Origin: Mesorhizobium tamadayense
Lineage (GTDB): Bacteria; Pseudomonadota; Alphaproteobacteria; Rhizobiales; Rhizobiaceae
DNA length: 64,000 bases
NCBI RefSeq assembly: GCF_003863365.1
Contig: NZ_RQXT01000024.1
Coordinates: 1 to 64,000, forward strand
Reading direction: 5' to 3'
Under the pieces are notes generated by a model. It did not search any database and had not been told where the DNA came from. It saw only the letters and a program-made list of their open reading frames with translations. The stretch's first letter is position 1, and each line of letters starts with the position of its first letter. The translations under genes and the position numbers were made by a program. Below, one piece after another: positions 45,047-54,562 of the stretch.

Positions 45047-46549
45047 GTGAACGAGAGAACCGTGCCACCGATCAGCGCCGCCGCCGCCGCATTCCTGTCG
45101 CGTCCGCACCGGCCGTTCATCAATGGGCGCTTCGTCGACGGTCTCGCCGGCGACGGGCTGGCGATCGACGATTCCGCTTCCGGAGAGATCGTCGCGCATG
45201 TGCCGGAGAGCGGCGCTGAGCTGGTCGACCAGGCGGTCAGCGCCGCGCGCGCCGCACTCGAAGGGCCATGGGCGTCGATGCGGCCGGTCGACCGCCAGAA
45301 CCTGATGCTGAAGCTTGCCGACGCGATCGATGCCGATGCGGATCTGCTCGCCGAAATCGAGAGCATCGAGAACGGCAAGTCGCTTGGCGTCGCCCGCATG
45401 CTCAGCGCCGGCGGCACGGTCGACTGGCTGCGCTACTATGCGGGATGGGCAACCAAGATCGAAGGCTCGACCTTCCAGGTCTCCATTCCCGTGCCGCCCG
45501 GCGCCAAGCACCATGCGATGACGGTCATGGAGCCGGTCGGCGCGGTCGGCGCGATCGTGCCTTGGAACTTCCCGCTGCTGATCGGCATGTGGAAGATCGC
45601 GCCGGCGCTGGCCTGCGGCTGCACGATCGTATTGAAGCCGCCGCAGGAAACGCCGCTCGGCCTGCTGAGGCTCGCCGAGCTGATCGAGGCGGCGGGCTTC
45701 CCGCCCGGCGTCATCAACATCGTCACAGGCAGCGGCGCCGTTACCGGTGAGGCGCTGATCCGCCATCCCGGCATCGACAAGCTGACCTTCACCGGCTCGA
45801 CGGAAGTGGGAAAGCGTGTCGGCCACGCCGCGGTGGATCGCGTCGCGCGCTTCACGCTGGAGCTCGGCTCCAAGTCGCCGATGATCCTGCTGGCCGACAT
45901 GGAGGACGGCATCGAGCCGCTGCTTGCCGGGCTCGGAATGTTCTTCAACCAGGGGCAGGTCTGCACCTCGGCGGCGAGGCTGCTGATCGAGAAGTCGATC
46001 TATGACCGCACGCTGGCGCGTCTGGCCGAGATCGCCGACGGCATGACGATGGGCGCCGGCCGGGATGCCGAGGCGCAGATCAATCCGCTGGTCTCGGCCA
46101 AGCACCGGCAGAGTGTGCAGGGTTTTGTCGAGCGTAGCCTGGCGGCCGGCGCCGAACGGGTGAGCGGCGCGCGCCCGGTGCCGGCCAGGGGCCACTATGT
46201 GGCGCCGACCATCCTGCATCAGGTCAAGCCCGAGATGGAGATCGTGCGCGAGGAGGTGTTCGGCCCTGTCGTGGCGGCGATGCCCGTTGCCGACCTCGAC
46301 GAGGCGATCCGCATCGCCAACGACACGCGCTACGGCTTGTCGGCCTCGATCTGGACCCGCGACATGGGCAAGGCGATGACGGCGATCCACGGCCTCAAGG
46401 CCGGCACGGTGTGGGTCAACTCGCACAACACGCTCGACCCGGCCGCACCCTTCGGCGGCTTCAAGCAGTCCGGCATCGGCCGCGAGCATGGCCGCGCGGC
46501 GATCGAGGGTTACCTCGAGACCAAGACCGCCATCATGCGCTACGCCTGA
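45047..46549 (+). CDS. Aldehyde dehydrogenase
   Basis: This 500-residue NAD(P)-dependent enzyme has the catalytic cysteine in FNQGQVCTSAARLL, the general base in LELGSKSPMI and cofactor motifs VVPWNFPLL-like (AIVPWNFPLL) and TFTGSTEVGKRV. The GTG at 45047 with GAGGAGG five bases upstream is preferred to an ATG at 45020 that has no ribosome-binding site. It is followed five bases later by the GMC oxidoreductase gene. The pair can oxidise an alcohol to an acid by way of the aldehyde. Confidence 0.92.
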   Translation: MNERTVPPISAAAAAFLSRPHRPFINGRFVDGLAGDGLAIDDSASGEIVAHVPESGAELVDQAVSAARAALEGPWASMRPVDRQNLMLKLADAIDADADLLAEIESIENGKSLGVARMLSAGGTVDWLRYYAGWATKIEGSTFQVSIPVPPGAKHHAMTVMEPVGAVGAIVPWNFPLLIGMWKIAPALACGCTIVLKPPQETPLGLLRLAELIEAAGFPPGVINIVTGSGAVTGEALIRHPGIDKLTFTGSTEVGKRVGHAAVDRVARFTLELGSKSPMILLADMEDGIEPLLAGLGMFFNQGQVCTSAARLLIEKSIYDRTLARLAEIADGMTMGAGRDAEAQINPLVSAKHRQSVQGFVERSLAAGAERVSGARPVPARGHYVAPTILHQVKPEMEIVREEVFGPVVAAMPVADLDEAIRIANDTRYGLSASIWTRDMGKAMTAIHGLKAGTVWVNSHNTLDPAAPFGGFKQSGIGREHGRAAIEGYLETKTAIMRYA

Positions 46550-46554
46550 CCGAA

Positions 46555-48144
46555 ATGACCGAAGTTTACGATTACATCGTCGCCGGCGCGGGCTCGGCCG
46601 GCTGCACGCTGGCAAGCCGGCTGGTCGCCGCAGGCAAGCGCGTGCTGGTGGTCGAGGCCGGGCCGGCCGACAACACTAGGCTGATCGACATGCCCGCTAC
46701 CTTCGCCAAGGTGATCGGCACAGCGCGCAGCTGGATCTATCAGTCGGAGCCGGAGCCCAGCGTCGGCGGCCGCTCGCTGCCAATCCCGCAAGGCCGCACG
46801 CTCGGCGGCGGCTCGTCGATCAACGCCATGCTCTACATCAGGGGCCAGCCGGAGGACTATGACGGCTGGCGCGACCTTGGCTGTCCGGGCTGGGGCTGGG
46901 ACGACGTGCTGCCGGTCTACAGACGACTGGAACGCAACGAGCGCCTGGCCGGCGAAAGGCACGGCAATCAAGGCCCGCTGCCGGTCTCGGATCCGCGCTA
47001 CCGGCATCCGCTGTCGCTCGCCTATGTGCGGGCCGCGCAGCAGGCGGGCTACCGCTACAATGACGACTTCAACGGCGAGCGGCAGGAAGGCGTCGGCTTC
47101 TACCAAACGACGACAGGAGACGGTGAGCGTCAGTCGGCGGCGAAGGTGTTTTTGCGCCCGCTCGCCGGCAAAGCCAACCTCAAGGTCGTCACCGACGCGC
47201 TGGTGACCGGGCTGACGCTGGAGAACGGCGCTGCGACGGGCCTATCCTACACGACGCCGGACGGGCAGAGCCATTCGGCCTCGGCGAAAGGGGAAGTCAT
47301 CCTCACCGCCGGCGCGCTCGCCACGCCGAAGCTGATGATGCTTTCCGGCCTCGGCCCGGCCGCGCATCTCGCCGAGATGGGCATCCCCGTCATCCGCGAC
47401 ATGCCGGCGGTCGGCCAGGACCTGCAGGACCATGTCGCAGCACCCCTCTACGCATTGACGCGCAAGCCGGTCTCGCTGCTCGGCGAGGATCGCGGGCTGA
47501 AGGCGCTGCGGCACGGCATCGAATATCTGCTGTTCCGCCGCGGCCTGCTCACCTCGAACGTGGTCGAGAGCGGCGGCTTTTTCGACACCGACGGCGACGG
47601 CCGGCCCGACGTGCAGTTCCATGTGCTGCCGGTGATGATCGAAAGCGCCGAGCACGGCTCGATCGAACGCCACGGCATGGAGCTGAACCCATGCGTGCTG
47701 CGGCCGAAATCGCGCGGCTCGGTACGGCTGCGTTCGCGCGATGCGCGCGACCCGATCCGTTTCACCACCGGCTTCCTATCGCACCCGGACGACCTCGCCC
47801 TGCTGCTAGCCGGCATGAAAGTGGCGCGCGCCATCCTGCGCCAGCCGGCGCTGCGTGAGGTGGTCGCCGAGGAGATCGCGCCTGGCAACGCCGACGACCT
47901 CGGCGACGAGGCAATCGTCGACCACATCATCCGCCACGCCAAGACCGTCTACCATCCCTGCGGCACCTGCCAGATGGGAACGGACGACCGGGCGGTTGTC
48001 GACCCGCAGCTTCGCGTGCGCGGCGTGCCGCGCCTGCGCATCGCGGACGCCTCGATCATGCCGGGGCTGACCAGCGGCAACACCAACGCGCCGGCAATCA
48101 TGATCGGCGACCGATGCGGCGATTTCATTCTTGGCAACCCTTGA
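46555..48144 (+). CDS. GMC-family FAD oxidoreductase (choline/alcohol dehydrogenase-like)
   Basis: This 529-residue flavoenzyme has the FAD dinucleotide fold YIVAGAGSAGCTLASRL, GMC signature 1 near GRTLGGGSSINAMLYIRG, signature 2 GALATPKLMMLSGLGP and the C-terminal active-site histidine region YHPCGTCQMG. It resembles BetA and related alcohol dehydrogenases; the substrate is uncertain and no betaine genes are nearby. The ATG at 46555 is the natural start. The downstream gene on the opposite strand begins four bases after its stop. Confidence 0.92.
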   Translation: MTEVYDYIVAGAGSAGCTLASRLVAAGKRVLVVEAGPADNTRLIDMPATFAKVIGTARSWIYQSEPEPSVGGRSLPIPQGRTLGGGSSINAMLYIRGQPEDYDGWRDLGCPGWGWDDVLPVYRRLERNERLAGERHGNQGPLPVSDPRYRHPLSLAYVRAAQQAGYRYNDDFNGERQEGVGFYQTTTGDGERQSAAKVFLRPLAGKANLKVVTDALVTGLTLENGAATGLSYTTPDGQSHSASAKGEVILTAGALATPKLMMLSGLGPAAHLAEMGIPVIRDMPAVGQDLQDHVAAPLYALTRKPVSLLGEDRGLKALRHGIEYLLFRRGLLTSNVVESGGFFDTDGDGRPDVQFHVLPVMIESAEHGSIERHGMELNPCVLRPKSRGSVRLRSRDARDPIRFTTGFLSHPDDLALLLAGMKVARAILRQPALREVVAEEIAPGNADDLGDEAIVDHIIRHAKTVYHPCGTCQMGTDDRAVVDPQLRVRGVPRLRIADASIMPGLTSGNTNAPAIMIGDRCGDFILGNP

Positions 48145-48148
48145 AGGG

Positions 48149-49639
48149 TCAACCCAGCGCTATCCACGCCGTCTTCAGGTCGGTGTATTTCTCGATGGCG
48201 TGCAGGGACTTGTCGCGGCCGAAGCCGGACTGCTTGAAGCCGCCGAGCGGTACCGTGATGTCGGCGCCGCCATAGGTGTTGACGTGGACGACGCCAGCGT
48301 TGATGGCCCGCACCATGCGATGCGCCGTCGACAGGTTCGATGTCCATACGGCAGACGCAAGGCCATAGACGGTCGCATTGGCGAGGCGCACCGCCTCTTC
48401 CTCGGTCTCGAAGCGCAAGACGCCGAGCACCGGGCCGAACACCTCCTCGCGGGCGAGCTGCATCTCCTCGGTCACGTTGTCGAAGATCGTCGGCGCCATG
48501 TAGCTGCCACCGGTCTCGGTCAGGATACGTTCGCCGCCGGTGACGAGGCGGGCGCCCTCCTCTTCAGCTTTCGCAACGAAGCCGAGATTCTTGGTCAATT
48601 GCTCGGCGCTCGACACCGCGCCGATGTCGCTTGAGAGGTCGAGCGGGTCGCCAACCTTCAGCTTCGTGGTGGCCTTGAGAAGCTCATCCATGAAGCTGTC
48701 GTAAATCGAGGCCTGGACAAGCAGGCGCGAGCCGGCGACGCAGACCTGTCCTGAATTGCGGAAGATGCCGTTGGCCGAGACGACCGCCGCCTGCTTCAGG
48801 TCCGGCGCATTGGCGAAGACGATGTTGGGCGACTTGCCGCCAAGCTCGAGGAAGACGCGCTTCAAATTGGAGCGGGCGGAATATTCCAGCAGTCGGCGGC
48901 CGACCGGTCCCGAGCCGGTGAAGGCGATGGCGTCGACATCCATATGCAGGCCGAGCGCCTCGCCGGCGACCGAGCCGCTGCCGGTGACGACGTTGAAGAC
49001 GCCTTCCGGCAGTCCGGCCTCGGCGGCGAGTTCCGCAAGACGCAGAAGGGTGAGCGAGGCTATTTCCGGCGGCTTGACGACGATCGCATTGCCGGCGGCT
49101 AAAGCCGGCGCGATCTTCCAGGCGCCGATCATCAGCGGGAAGTTCCACGGCACGATGACGCCGACGACGCCGAGCGGCTCCTTGTGGATCAGGCCGAGCA
49201 CGTTGTCGGCCGTCGGCGCGATCTCGCCATAGACCTTGTCGATCGCCTCGGCATAGTAGCGGATGGTGCCGGCGGCCGAGAGCGGTTCAGCCTTGTAGGC
49301 CATGTTGATCTCGGTGCCGTTGTCGCGCACACCGAGCACCGCCAGCTCCGGCGCGTGCTTCTCGACCAGCTCGGCGAATTTCGTCAGCACCTTCTTGCGG
49401 AAGGCTGGCGTCGCGCGCGACCAGGAGCCTTTCTCGAAGGCCTTGCGCGCCGAGACCACCGCGCGGTCGATATCGGCGGCGCCGCCGTCGGCGATGCTGG
49501 CGAAGGAGCGGCCGTCGATCGGCGAGATCACCGGCAGGCTGGCGCCGCCCTGCGCGTCCATCTGGGTGCCATCGATGAACAGTTGCCGCGCACCGACCTC
49601 CGCCTTGCTCAGCGTGTCGATGGTATCCTGGCTGATCAT
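48149..49639 (-). CDS. Aldehyde dehydrogenase
   Basis: This 496-residue enzyme has cofactor segment VIVPWNFPLMIGAWKIAPAL, base LELGGKSPNIVF and catalytic cysteine FRNSGQVCVAGSRLL. Its own ATG at 49639 (MISQDTIDTL) overlaps the natural stop of the P450 gene as ATGA, the usual coupling arrangement. Because of the P450 frameshift, the dehydrogenase frame is now open continuously through the P450 N-terminal part. The enzyme itself looks intact. It probably oxidises an aldehyde released by P450 dealkylation or by deamination. Confidence 0.92.
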   Translation of the reverse strand: MISQDTIDTLSKAEVGARQLFIDGTQMDAQGGASLPVISPIDGRSFASIADGGAADIDRAVVSARKAFEKGSWSRATPAFRKKVLTKFAELVEKHAPELAVLGVRDNGTEINMAYKAEPLSAAGTIRYYAEAIDKVYGEIAPTADNVLGLIHKEPLGVVGVIVPWNFPLMIGAWKIAPALAAGNAIVVKPPEIASLTLLRLAELAAEAGLPEGVFNVVTGSGSVAGEALGLHMDVDAIAFTGSGPVGRRLLEYSARSNLKRVFLELGGKSPNIVFANAPDLKQAAVVSANGIFRNSGQVCVAGSRLLVQASIYDSFMDELLKATTKLKVGDPLDLSSDIGAVSSAEQLTKNLGFVAKAEEEGARLVTGGERILTETGGSYMAPTIFDNVTEEMQLAREEVFGPVLGVLRFETEEEAVRLANATVYGLASAVWTSNLSTAHRMVRAINAGVVHVNTYGGADITVPLGGFKQSGFGRDKSLHAIEKYTDLKTAWIALG

Positions 49640-50830
49640 CGTCGATTGGCTCCAAAGGCTACATGAAGTATCGCCGGCGCGCGGAACTCCCAGCCGCGGA
49701 AGACCGGCTCCTTGCCCGGAACCAGCCGCAGATCGGGAAAGCGCTCCAGCAGCAAGCGTACCGCAAGGCACATCTGCTCGCGCGCGAAGAAACGGCCCGA
49801 GCAGAAATGATGGCCGAAGCCGAAGGGCGGCGTGATTGCCCTCGTCTCTGGCGATATCGAACCGGTCGGGATCGCTGAAGCGGCTCTCGTCACGGCTGGC
49901 CGAGGAAACCAGCGCCGCGACCGGCGCGCCGGCGGGAATGATGGCGCCGCCGAGCTCGACGTCTCGTGTCGTCTGGCGCGTCTGGGTGCCGATCGGCGCC
50001 ACCCAGCGCAGGCCTTCGTCGACGGCCTTCGGCACGAAGGCCTCCAGATCGCCGCGCACCTGCCGCAGCTGCTCGGGATGGGTAAGAAGGCCGACAAGAA
50101 TGGAGCCGGCGCCATGGCCCGGCTCCTGCATGCCGCCGAGCAGGATGACCTTGATGGTCGGCATCAGGAAATCGATCGAACGGGCCGAGCCCTCCGGTAT
50201 GCCGTCATGCAGCATGTGCGACAAGGCCGAGTCGTCGGGTTCGCGGGTGAGCCTCTCCAGCGTCGGCTGGACGGCGGCGCCGACTTCGGCGCTGATCGCG
50301 TCTGCGATCTCCTGACGCTTGGGATCGTTCTCGAAATTGATGACGCCCTGAGCGAGGCCGTAGAACCAGCGCCGCAGGGTCGGCATGTCGACATCGGCAA
50401 GGCCGAGCGAGCGCGCCAGGCTCAGCGTCGACACCGGCTCGAAATAGTCGGCCATCAGCTCGGCCGAGCCCTGCGCGGCGATCTTGTCAAGATAGGGCTC
50501 GGCGATCGAGCGCACGAGCTCGCCGGCATAGGAAGCGACGGTGCGCGGCCGGTATTTCGGGTCGACGCCCTGCCGCAGTTGCTTGTGGACCTCGCCGTCG
50601 GTGGTCAGGATGGTCGGCCTGCCGAAGGAGCGTTCGACCGGTGAGGTGCCGACAACCGCCGAGAATATCTCGGGTGATTTCGCGACGCTCTCGACGTCCT
50701 TCCAGCGGGTGACGAACCACAGGTTGACCGCCGGCACGAAAGCAACAGGGGCGCTGCGACGCAATTGCGCATAGATCGGATAAGGATCGGCCTCCAGCGC
50801 CTCGACAGTGATGCTCTCGGCAAAGCTCAT
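49636..50830 (-). pseudogene. Cytochrome P450 gene with a one-base frameshift before the heme-binding loop
   Basis: The N-terminal 334 residues read as a normal bacterial P450 from MSFAESITVEALEADPYPIY, including the ExxR-like EGLRWVAPIG. At 49826-49828 a G-triplet on the plus strand carries one base more than the frame needs. Deleting one base restores FGFGHHFCSGRFFAREQ, the heme-ligand loop, and a proper C terminus ending in a TGA that overlaps the aldehyde dehydrogenase ATG. As written, the protein loses its heme cysteine and runs into the dehydrogenase. Either the gene is freshly broken or the base is an assembly error. No ferredoxin or reductase partner gene is nearby. The gene follows the APC permease. 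Confidence 0.88.
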
Positions 50831-50885
50831 GCCGCTGCTCCCGTTTGGTGGGAAGGGGCGGCGTCGCCGCCGCCCCGTCTGTCCA

Positions 50886-52331
50886 TCAATCCTTCAGCGG
50901 CAGACCGAGATTTTCGAAGGCGACCGGATCCCGGCTCTTCAACCCGCTCGCCAGCAGCAGTCCGACCACGGCCGCGATCAGCACCAGCGCCGGCAGGAAC
51001 ACGCCGAGGAAGCCGCCCGCGCCCGACAGGCTGCCGAAATTGATGACGATCAGGTAGATGATGATGACGAAGGCGATGAAGGTCAGCCCCGGCAGGATCG
51101 TGGTCTTCAACTCATTCTCATGGGCGGACGGATTGGCGCGGAAATACATCACGACGGCGAGCGAAGCCACCGCCATCATCACGATGACGCCGAGCGTGGC
51201 GACGTTGGTGAGCCATGAGAACAGCGCCAGAACCGGATCGAGGCCGAGCACGGCGAAGAGCCCGACGACGATGACGGCGAGCACGGTCTGGATGACCGAT
51301 GCGACATGCGGGCTCTGATGCGCCGAATGCGTCACGCCGATGGTCTGCGGCAGGAGTTTTTCCCGGCCGGCGACGTAGATGTAGCGCGCGACCGCGTTGT
51401 GGAACGCCAGCACGCCGGCGAACAGGCTCGATACGAAAAGGATGCTCATGGCGTGGGTGAGCAGCGTTCCAGCATAGCGGTCCGACAGGCCGAACAGGAA
51501 GGTTGTCGGATCCTGCAGCGCCTGCAGCGACGGCAAGAGCTTATCGATGCCGGTACCCACTGCCATCAGCCAGGCGGTGATCATGTAGAAGAGGCCGATC
51601 AGGACGACGGAGAAATAGGTGGCGCGCGGTATGGTAACCTTGGGGTCGCGCGCCTCCTCGGCATAGATCGTCGTCGCCTCGAAGCCGATGAAGGCGGCAA
51701 AGCAGAACAGGATGGCGATCGCCGGCGCGCCGCTGGTTATCTGGCTCCAGCTGAACGGTGCCGCCGACAAGCCGCTGTCGCCACCGGTCTTGAGGACGGC
51801 CAGGTCGAGGATCAGCACCACGACATATTCGGCCAGCACCAGCACCGTCAGGATCTTGGCCGACAGGTCGACCTGGCGGTAGCCGAGCACGGCGACGATG
51901 GCGATGGCGATGAAGCTCCACACCCACCAGGGCAGATTGATGCCCCAGCCGGCGAACAGGCCGGCGGTGGCAGCACCCAGAAGGCCCATGACGCCGATCT
52001 GCATGGCGTTGTAGGACAGGATCGCGATCAGCGCGGTGGCGCCGCCGGCGAGGCCGCCGAGGCCGCGCGCGGCGTAGGCGTAGAACGCGCCGGCATTGCC
52101 GACATGACGCGACATGGCGACATAGCCGACCGCGAAAAGCAGCAGAAGAAGCGTCACGATGAGATAGGTGCCGGCAAAGCCGGCGCCGTTGCCCATGAGC
52201 ATGCCGAGCGGCGTGCCGCCGGCGACAGCGGTGAGCGGCGCGGCGGCCGAGATCACCATGAAAGTGATGGCGCCGACGCCGAGGCTGTTCTTCCTCAGCC
52301 GGTTCACCTCGGCGGCTTCAATAGTCGTCAT
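50886..52331 (-). CDS. APC-superfamily amino acid/amine permease
   Basis: This 481-residue transporter has about 12 transmembrane segments. The N terminus LRKNSLGVGAITFMVISAAAPLTAVAGG and helix 1 break are typical of the APC family, as is FIGFEATTIYAEEARDPKVTIPRATY. GGAGGG lies five bases upstream of the ATG at 52331. It is the first gene left of the second IclR control region and is followed by the P450 and aldehyde dehydrogenase. Amines or amino acids are the usual cargo. Confidence 0.92.
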   Translation of the reverse strand: MTTIEAAEVNRLRKNSLGVGAITFMVISAAAPLTAVAGGTPLGMLMGNGAGFAGTYLIVTLLLLLFAVGYVAMSRHVGNAGAFYAYAARGLGGLAGGATALIAILSYNAMQIGVMGLLGAATAGLFAGWGINLPWWVWSFIAIAIVAVLGYRQVDLSAKILTVLVLAEYVVVLILDLAVLKTGGDSGLSAAPFSWSQITSGAPAIAILFCFAAFIGFEATTIYAEEARDPKVTIPRATYFSVVLIGLFYMITAWLMAVGTGIDKLLPSLQALQDPTTFLFGLSDRYAGTLLTHAMSILFVSSLFAGVLAFHNAVARYIYVAGREKLLPQTIGVTHSAHQSPHVASVIQTVLAVIVVGLFAVLGLDPVLALFSWLTNVATLGVIVMMAVASLAVVMYFRANPSAHENELKTTILPGLTFIAFVIIIYLIVINFGSLSGAGGFLGVFLPALVLIAAVVGLLLASGLKSRDPVAFENLGLPLKD

Positions 52332-52407
52332 TTTTCCCTCCATTCCGCGCTGCGGAAGCCAAGTGTCCCTGAGATGCCGATGGCCTTCTGGCGGGCCTGA
52401 TGATCAT

Positions 52408-52487
52408 TTCATTATTTGTAACGGCATTTCGATATTAGACTTGCAAAGGAATCGACTTGCTGTCAAGTTAATTCGCACGTTAAGTAT
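52408..52487. promoter_or_regulatory. Divergent control region of IclR module 2
   Basis: This region shares TTCATTATTTG (52408-52418) and TGTCAAGTTAATTC (52461-52474) with the control region of IclR module 1, in the same order. It continues GCACGTTAAGTATC. ACTTG-CTGT-CAAGT (52455-52467) forms a small dyad. It separates the APC permease from the IclR gene and likely holds the operators for both directions. Confidence 0.6.
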
Positions 52488-52509
52488 CTGATGGAGGATC
52501 GGAGACACG

Positions 52510-53280
52510 ATGAGCACGGTGGCCAAAGCCGTTTCGCTGCTGGAAATGCTGGGCAGCGGCGCGCCCGAGACGACGCTTGCCGATCTCGCCAGGCGCGCCG
52601 GTTTCGACAAGGCGACGACCCGCCGGCTGCTGGTGTCCCTGATTGCGCATGGGCTGGTGGAGCAGGACGAAACCACGCGGCTCTACCGGCTGGGCGCCGG
52701 CATCGCGCGGCTGGCGCTGATGCGCGAAGGGCAGTTTCCGTTCCTGCGTATCGCGGCGCCGGTGGTCGAGGCGCTGGCGGCGGAGACCGGCGAGACCGTG
52801 CATCTCTCGGAATATTCAAAGCGCGGCCTGATCACCGTCCACGTCGTCGAATCGGCCAAGGCCAACCGTGTCAGCGTGCAGCTCGGCGACGTGCTGCCGA
52901 TGCATGCGACGGCCTCGGGTATCGCCTTCCTGGCGTTCAGCGAAGAGCGCATCCGCGAAGCGGTCCTGGCCGGGCCGCTGCCGGCGTTCACGCCCCACAC
53001 CATCGGTGATGCGGGAACGCTCGCCGAGCATATCGCCGCCGCCCGCGCGCGCGGCCATTCGACCGGCTCGCAAGGTTATGAGGAAGGGGTGCTCAGCGTC
53101 GCCGCGCCCATCCTCGGCGCTGACGGCTTCGCCATCGGCACCATCGCGGTCGCCGCGCCCAGGGCGCGCGTCCACGCGGGCGACATCGAGCGCCACGGCG
53201 CTGGCGTCGCGGTGGCGGCGCGTGACATCAGCGAGCGGCTTTTCGGGCGACACGGCCTGCCGGGCCGAAAGCGCGCATAG
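52510..53280 (+). CDS. IclR-family regulator (module 2)
   Basis: This 256-residue regulator has a winged helix (LADLARRAGFDKATTRRLLVSL) and IclR effector domain (ETGETVHLSEYSKRGLITVHVV, ATASGIAFLAFSEERIRE, SQGYEEGVLSVAAPILGADG). Many long segments are identical or nearly so to the regulator at 28782-29528, so they are paralogues. It is the first gene of an operon with the Tm-1-like, HAD and aminotransferase genes, and it diverges from the permease/P450/dehydrogenase operon. Confidence 0.94.
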   Translation: MSTVAKAVSLLEMLGSGAPETTLADLARRAGFDKATTRRLLVSLIAHGLVEQDETTRLYRLGAGIARLALMREGQFPFLRIAAPVVEALAAETGETVHLSEYSKRGLITVHVVESAKANRVSVQLGDVLPMHATASGIAFLAFSEERIREAVLAGPLPAFTPHTIGDAGTLAEHIAAARARGHSTGSQGYEEGVLSVAAPILGADGFAIGTIAVAAPRARVHAGDIERHGAGVAVAARDISERLFGRHGLPGRKRA

Positions 53281-53308
53281 CAACAACATCACTGTAGGGA
53301 GACTGACT

Positions 53309-54562
53309 GTGGAGGAGACGCGCCGTATCCTGGTTATCGGCACCGGCGACACCAAGGCCGACGAGCTTCTGTTCATGCGCGAGCGCATCGAGGCGGTCGG
53401 CGGCATCGCGGTTATGATGGACGTCAGCGTGCTTGGCGACCCGCCCTACCGGCCGGAACACGACCGGCATGCGGTGGCGCACGCCGCCGACACGACGATC
53501 AAGGCGATCATCGCCAGCGGCGACGAGAATACGGCGATGACGCTGATGGCTCTGGGTGCGGCGCGGCTTGCCCGCTCGCTGCATGACAGAGGCGAGATCG
53601 ACGGCGTCATCGCGCTTGGCGGCTCGATGGGCACCGACCTTGCGCTCGATGTGGCGCTTGCGCTGCCGCTCGGCGTGCCGAAATTCGTCGTCTCGACGAT
53701 TGCCTATTCGCATCTCTTGCCGCCGGAGCGCATTGCCACCGACCTGATGATGATCCTGTGGGCGGGCGGCCTCTATGGCCTGAACAGCGCCTGCGAGGCG
53801 GTGCTGTCGCAGGCCTGCGGCGCGGTGGTGGGGGCGGCGCGCGCCGTCGTCAAGCCGGACGAGGCAAGACCTCGGATCGGCATGAGCTCGCTCGGCAAAA
53901 GCTGCCTGCAATATATGGTGACGCTGAAGCCGGAATTGGAAAAGCGCGGCTATGAGGTGATCGTCTTCCACACCACCGGCATGGGTGGACGGGCGCTTGA
54001 GGCGATCGCGGCGCAGAAGGGTTTCGTCGCGGTGCTGGATTTCAGCCTGCAGGAACTCGCCAATCAGTTGACCGGCTCGGTGGTGAATTCGGGCACCGAC
54101 CGGCTGGAGAATGCCGGACGCCAGGGCATCCCGCAGATCGTCGCGCCCGGCGCCATCGACATGGTGGATTTCCCGACATGGCAGGCCGTGCCTGCCCGCT
54201 TCACCGAGCGGCCCTACCATGCGCATAACCGGCTGCTCGCCTCGGTGACCTCGGACGGCGCGACGCGCAAGGAGATCGCGCGCGCCATCGGCGACAAGCT
54301 TGCCGCGGCGACGGGACCGACCGCCTTCATCCTGCCCGCCGGCGGCATCCAGCAATGGGACCAGGAGGGCGAGCCGCTTTACGAGCCGGAGGCGCTGTCC
54401 GCCTTTGTCGAGGAGATGCGGGCAAGCGTGCCTGAAAACGCGGAGCTGCACGAGATCGCCGGCCACATCAACGATGCCGCCTTCTGCGACAAGGCGCTGG
54501 AGATCTTCGATCGCTGGGTGGCTGAAGGCATCGTTCCGCCGGGCCGCAGGCAGGCCGCATGA
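53309..54562 (+). CDS. Tm-1-like ATP-binding domain protein (UPF0261)
   Basis: This 417-residue protein matches the UPF0261/Tm-1 N-terminal-domain family. Seen: RRILVIGTGDTKADELLFM, ALGGSMGTDLALDVALALPLGVPK, KSCLQYMVTLKPELEKRGYEV-like segment and FHTTGMGGRALE. The plant relative Tm-1 binds ATP and inhibits a viral replicase; bacterial members are uncharacterised. Translation starts at GTG (53309) behind GGGAGA. It follows the IclR gene by 28 bases and overlaps the HAD gene by four bases, so it belongs to the catabolic operon. Confidence 0.88.
   Translation: MEETRRILVIGTGDTKADELLFMRERIEAVGGIAVMMDVSVLGDPPYRPEHDRHAVAHAADTTIKAIIASGDENTAMTLMALGAARLARSLHDRGEIDGVIALGGSMGTDLALDVALALPLGVPKFVVSTIAYSHLLPPERIATDLMMILWAGGLYGLNSACEAVLSQACGAVVGAARAVVKPDEARPRIGMSSLGKSCLQYMVTLKPELEKRGYEVIVFHTTGMGGRALEAIAAQKGFVAVLDFSLQELANQLTGSVVNSGTDRLENAGRQGIPQIVAPGAIDMVDFPTWQAVPARFTERPYHAHNRLLASVTSDGATRKEIARAIGDKLAAATGPTAFILPAGGIQQWDQEGEPLYEPEALSAFVEEMRASVPENAELHEIAGHINDAAFCDKALEIFDRWVAEGIVPPGRRQAA

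Noticed and set aside
44833..45417. N-terminal extension of the membrane protein at 43933
   Set aside because: It crosses the 42-bp repeat and overlaps the aldehyde dehydrogenase start on the other strand, with basic low-complexity sequence and no ribosome-binding site.
48149..50830. A natural P450-aldehyde dehydrogenase fusion protein
   Set aside because: The junction is 64 residues of sequence unlike any domain, while another frame over the same bases gives a perfect heme loop and a stop that overlaps the dehydrogenase start. A frameshift explains everything.
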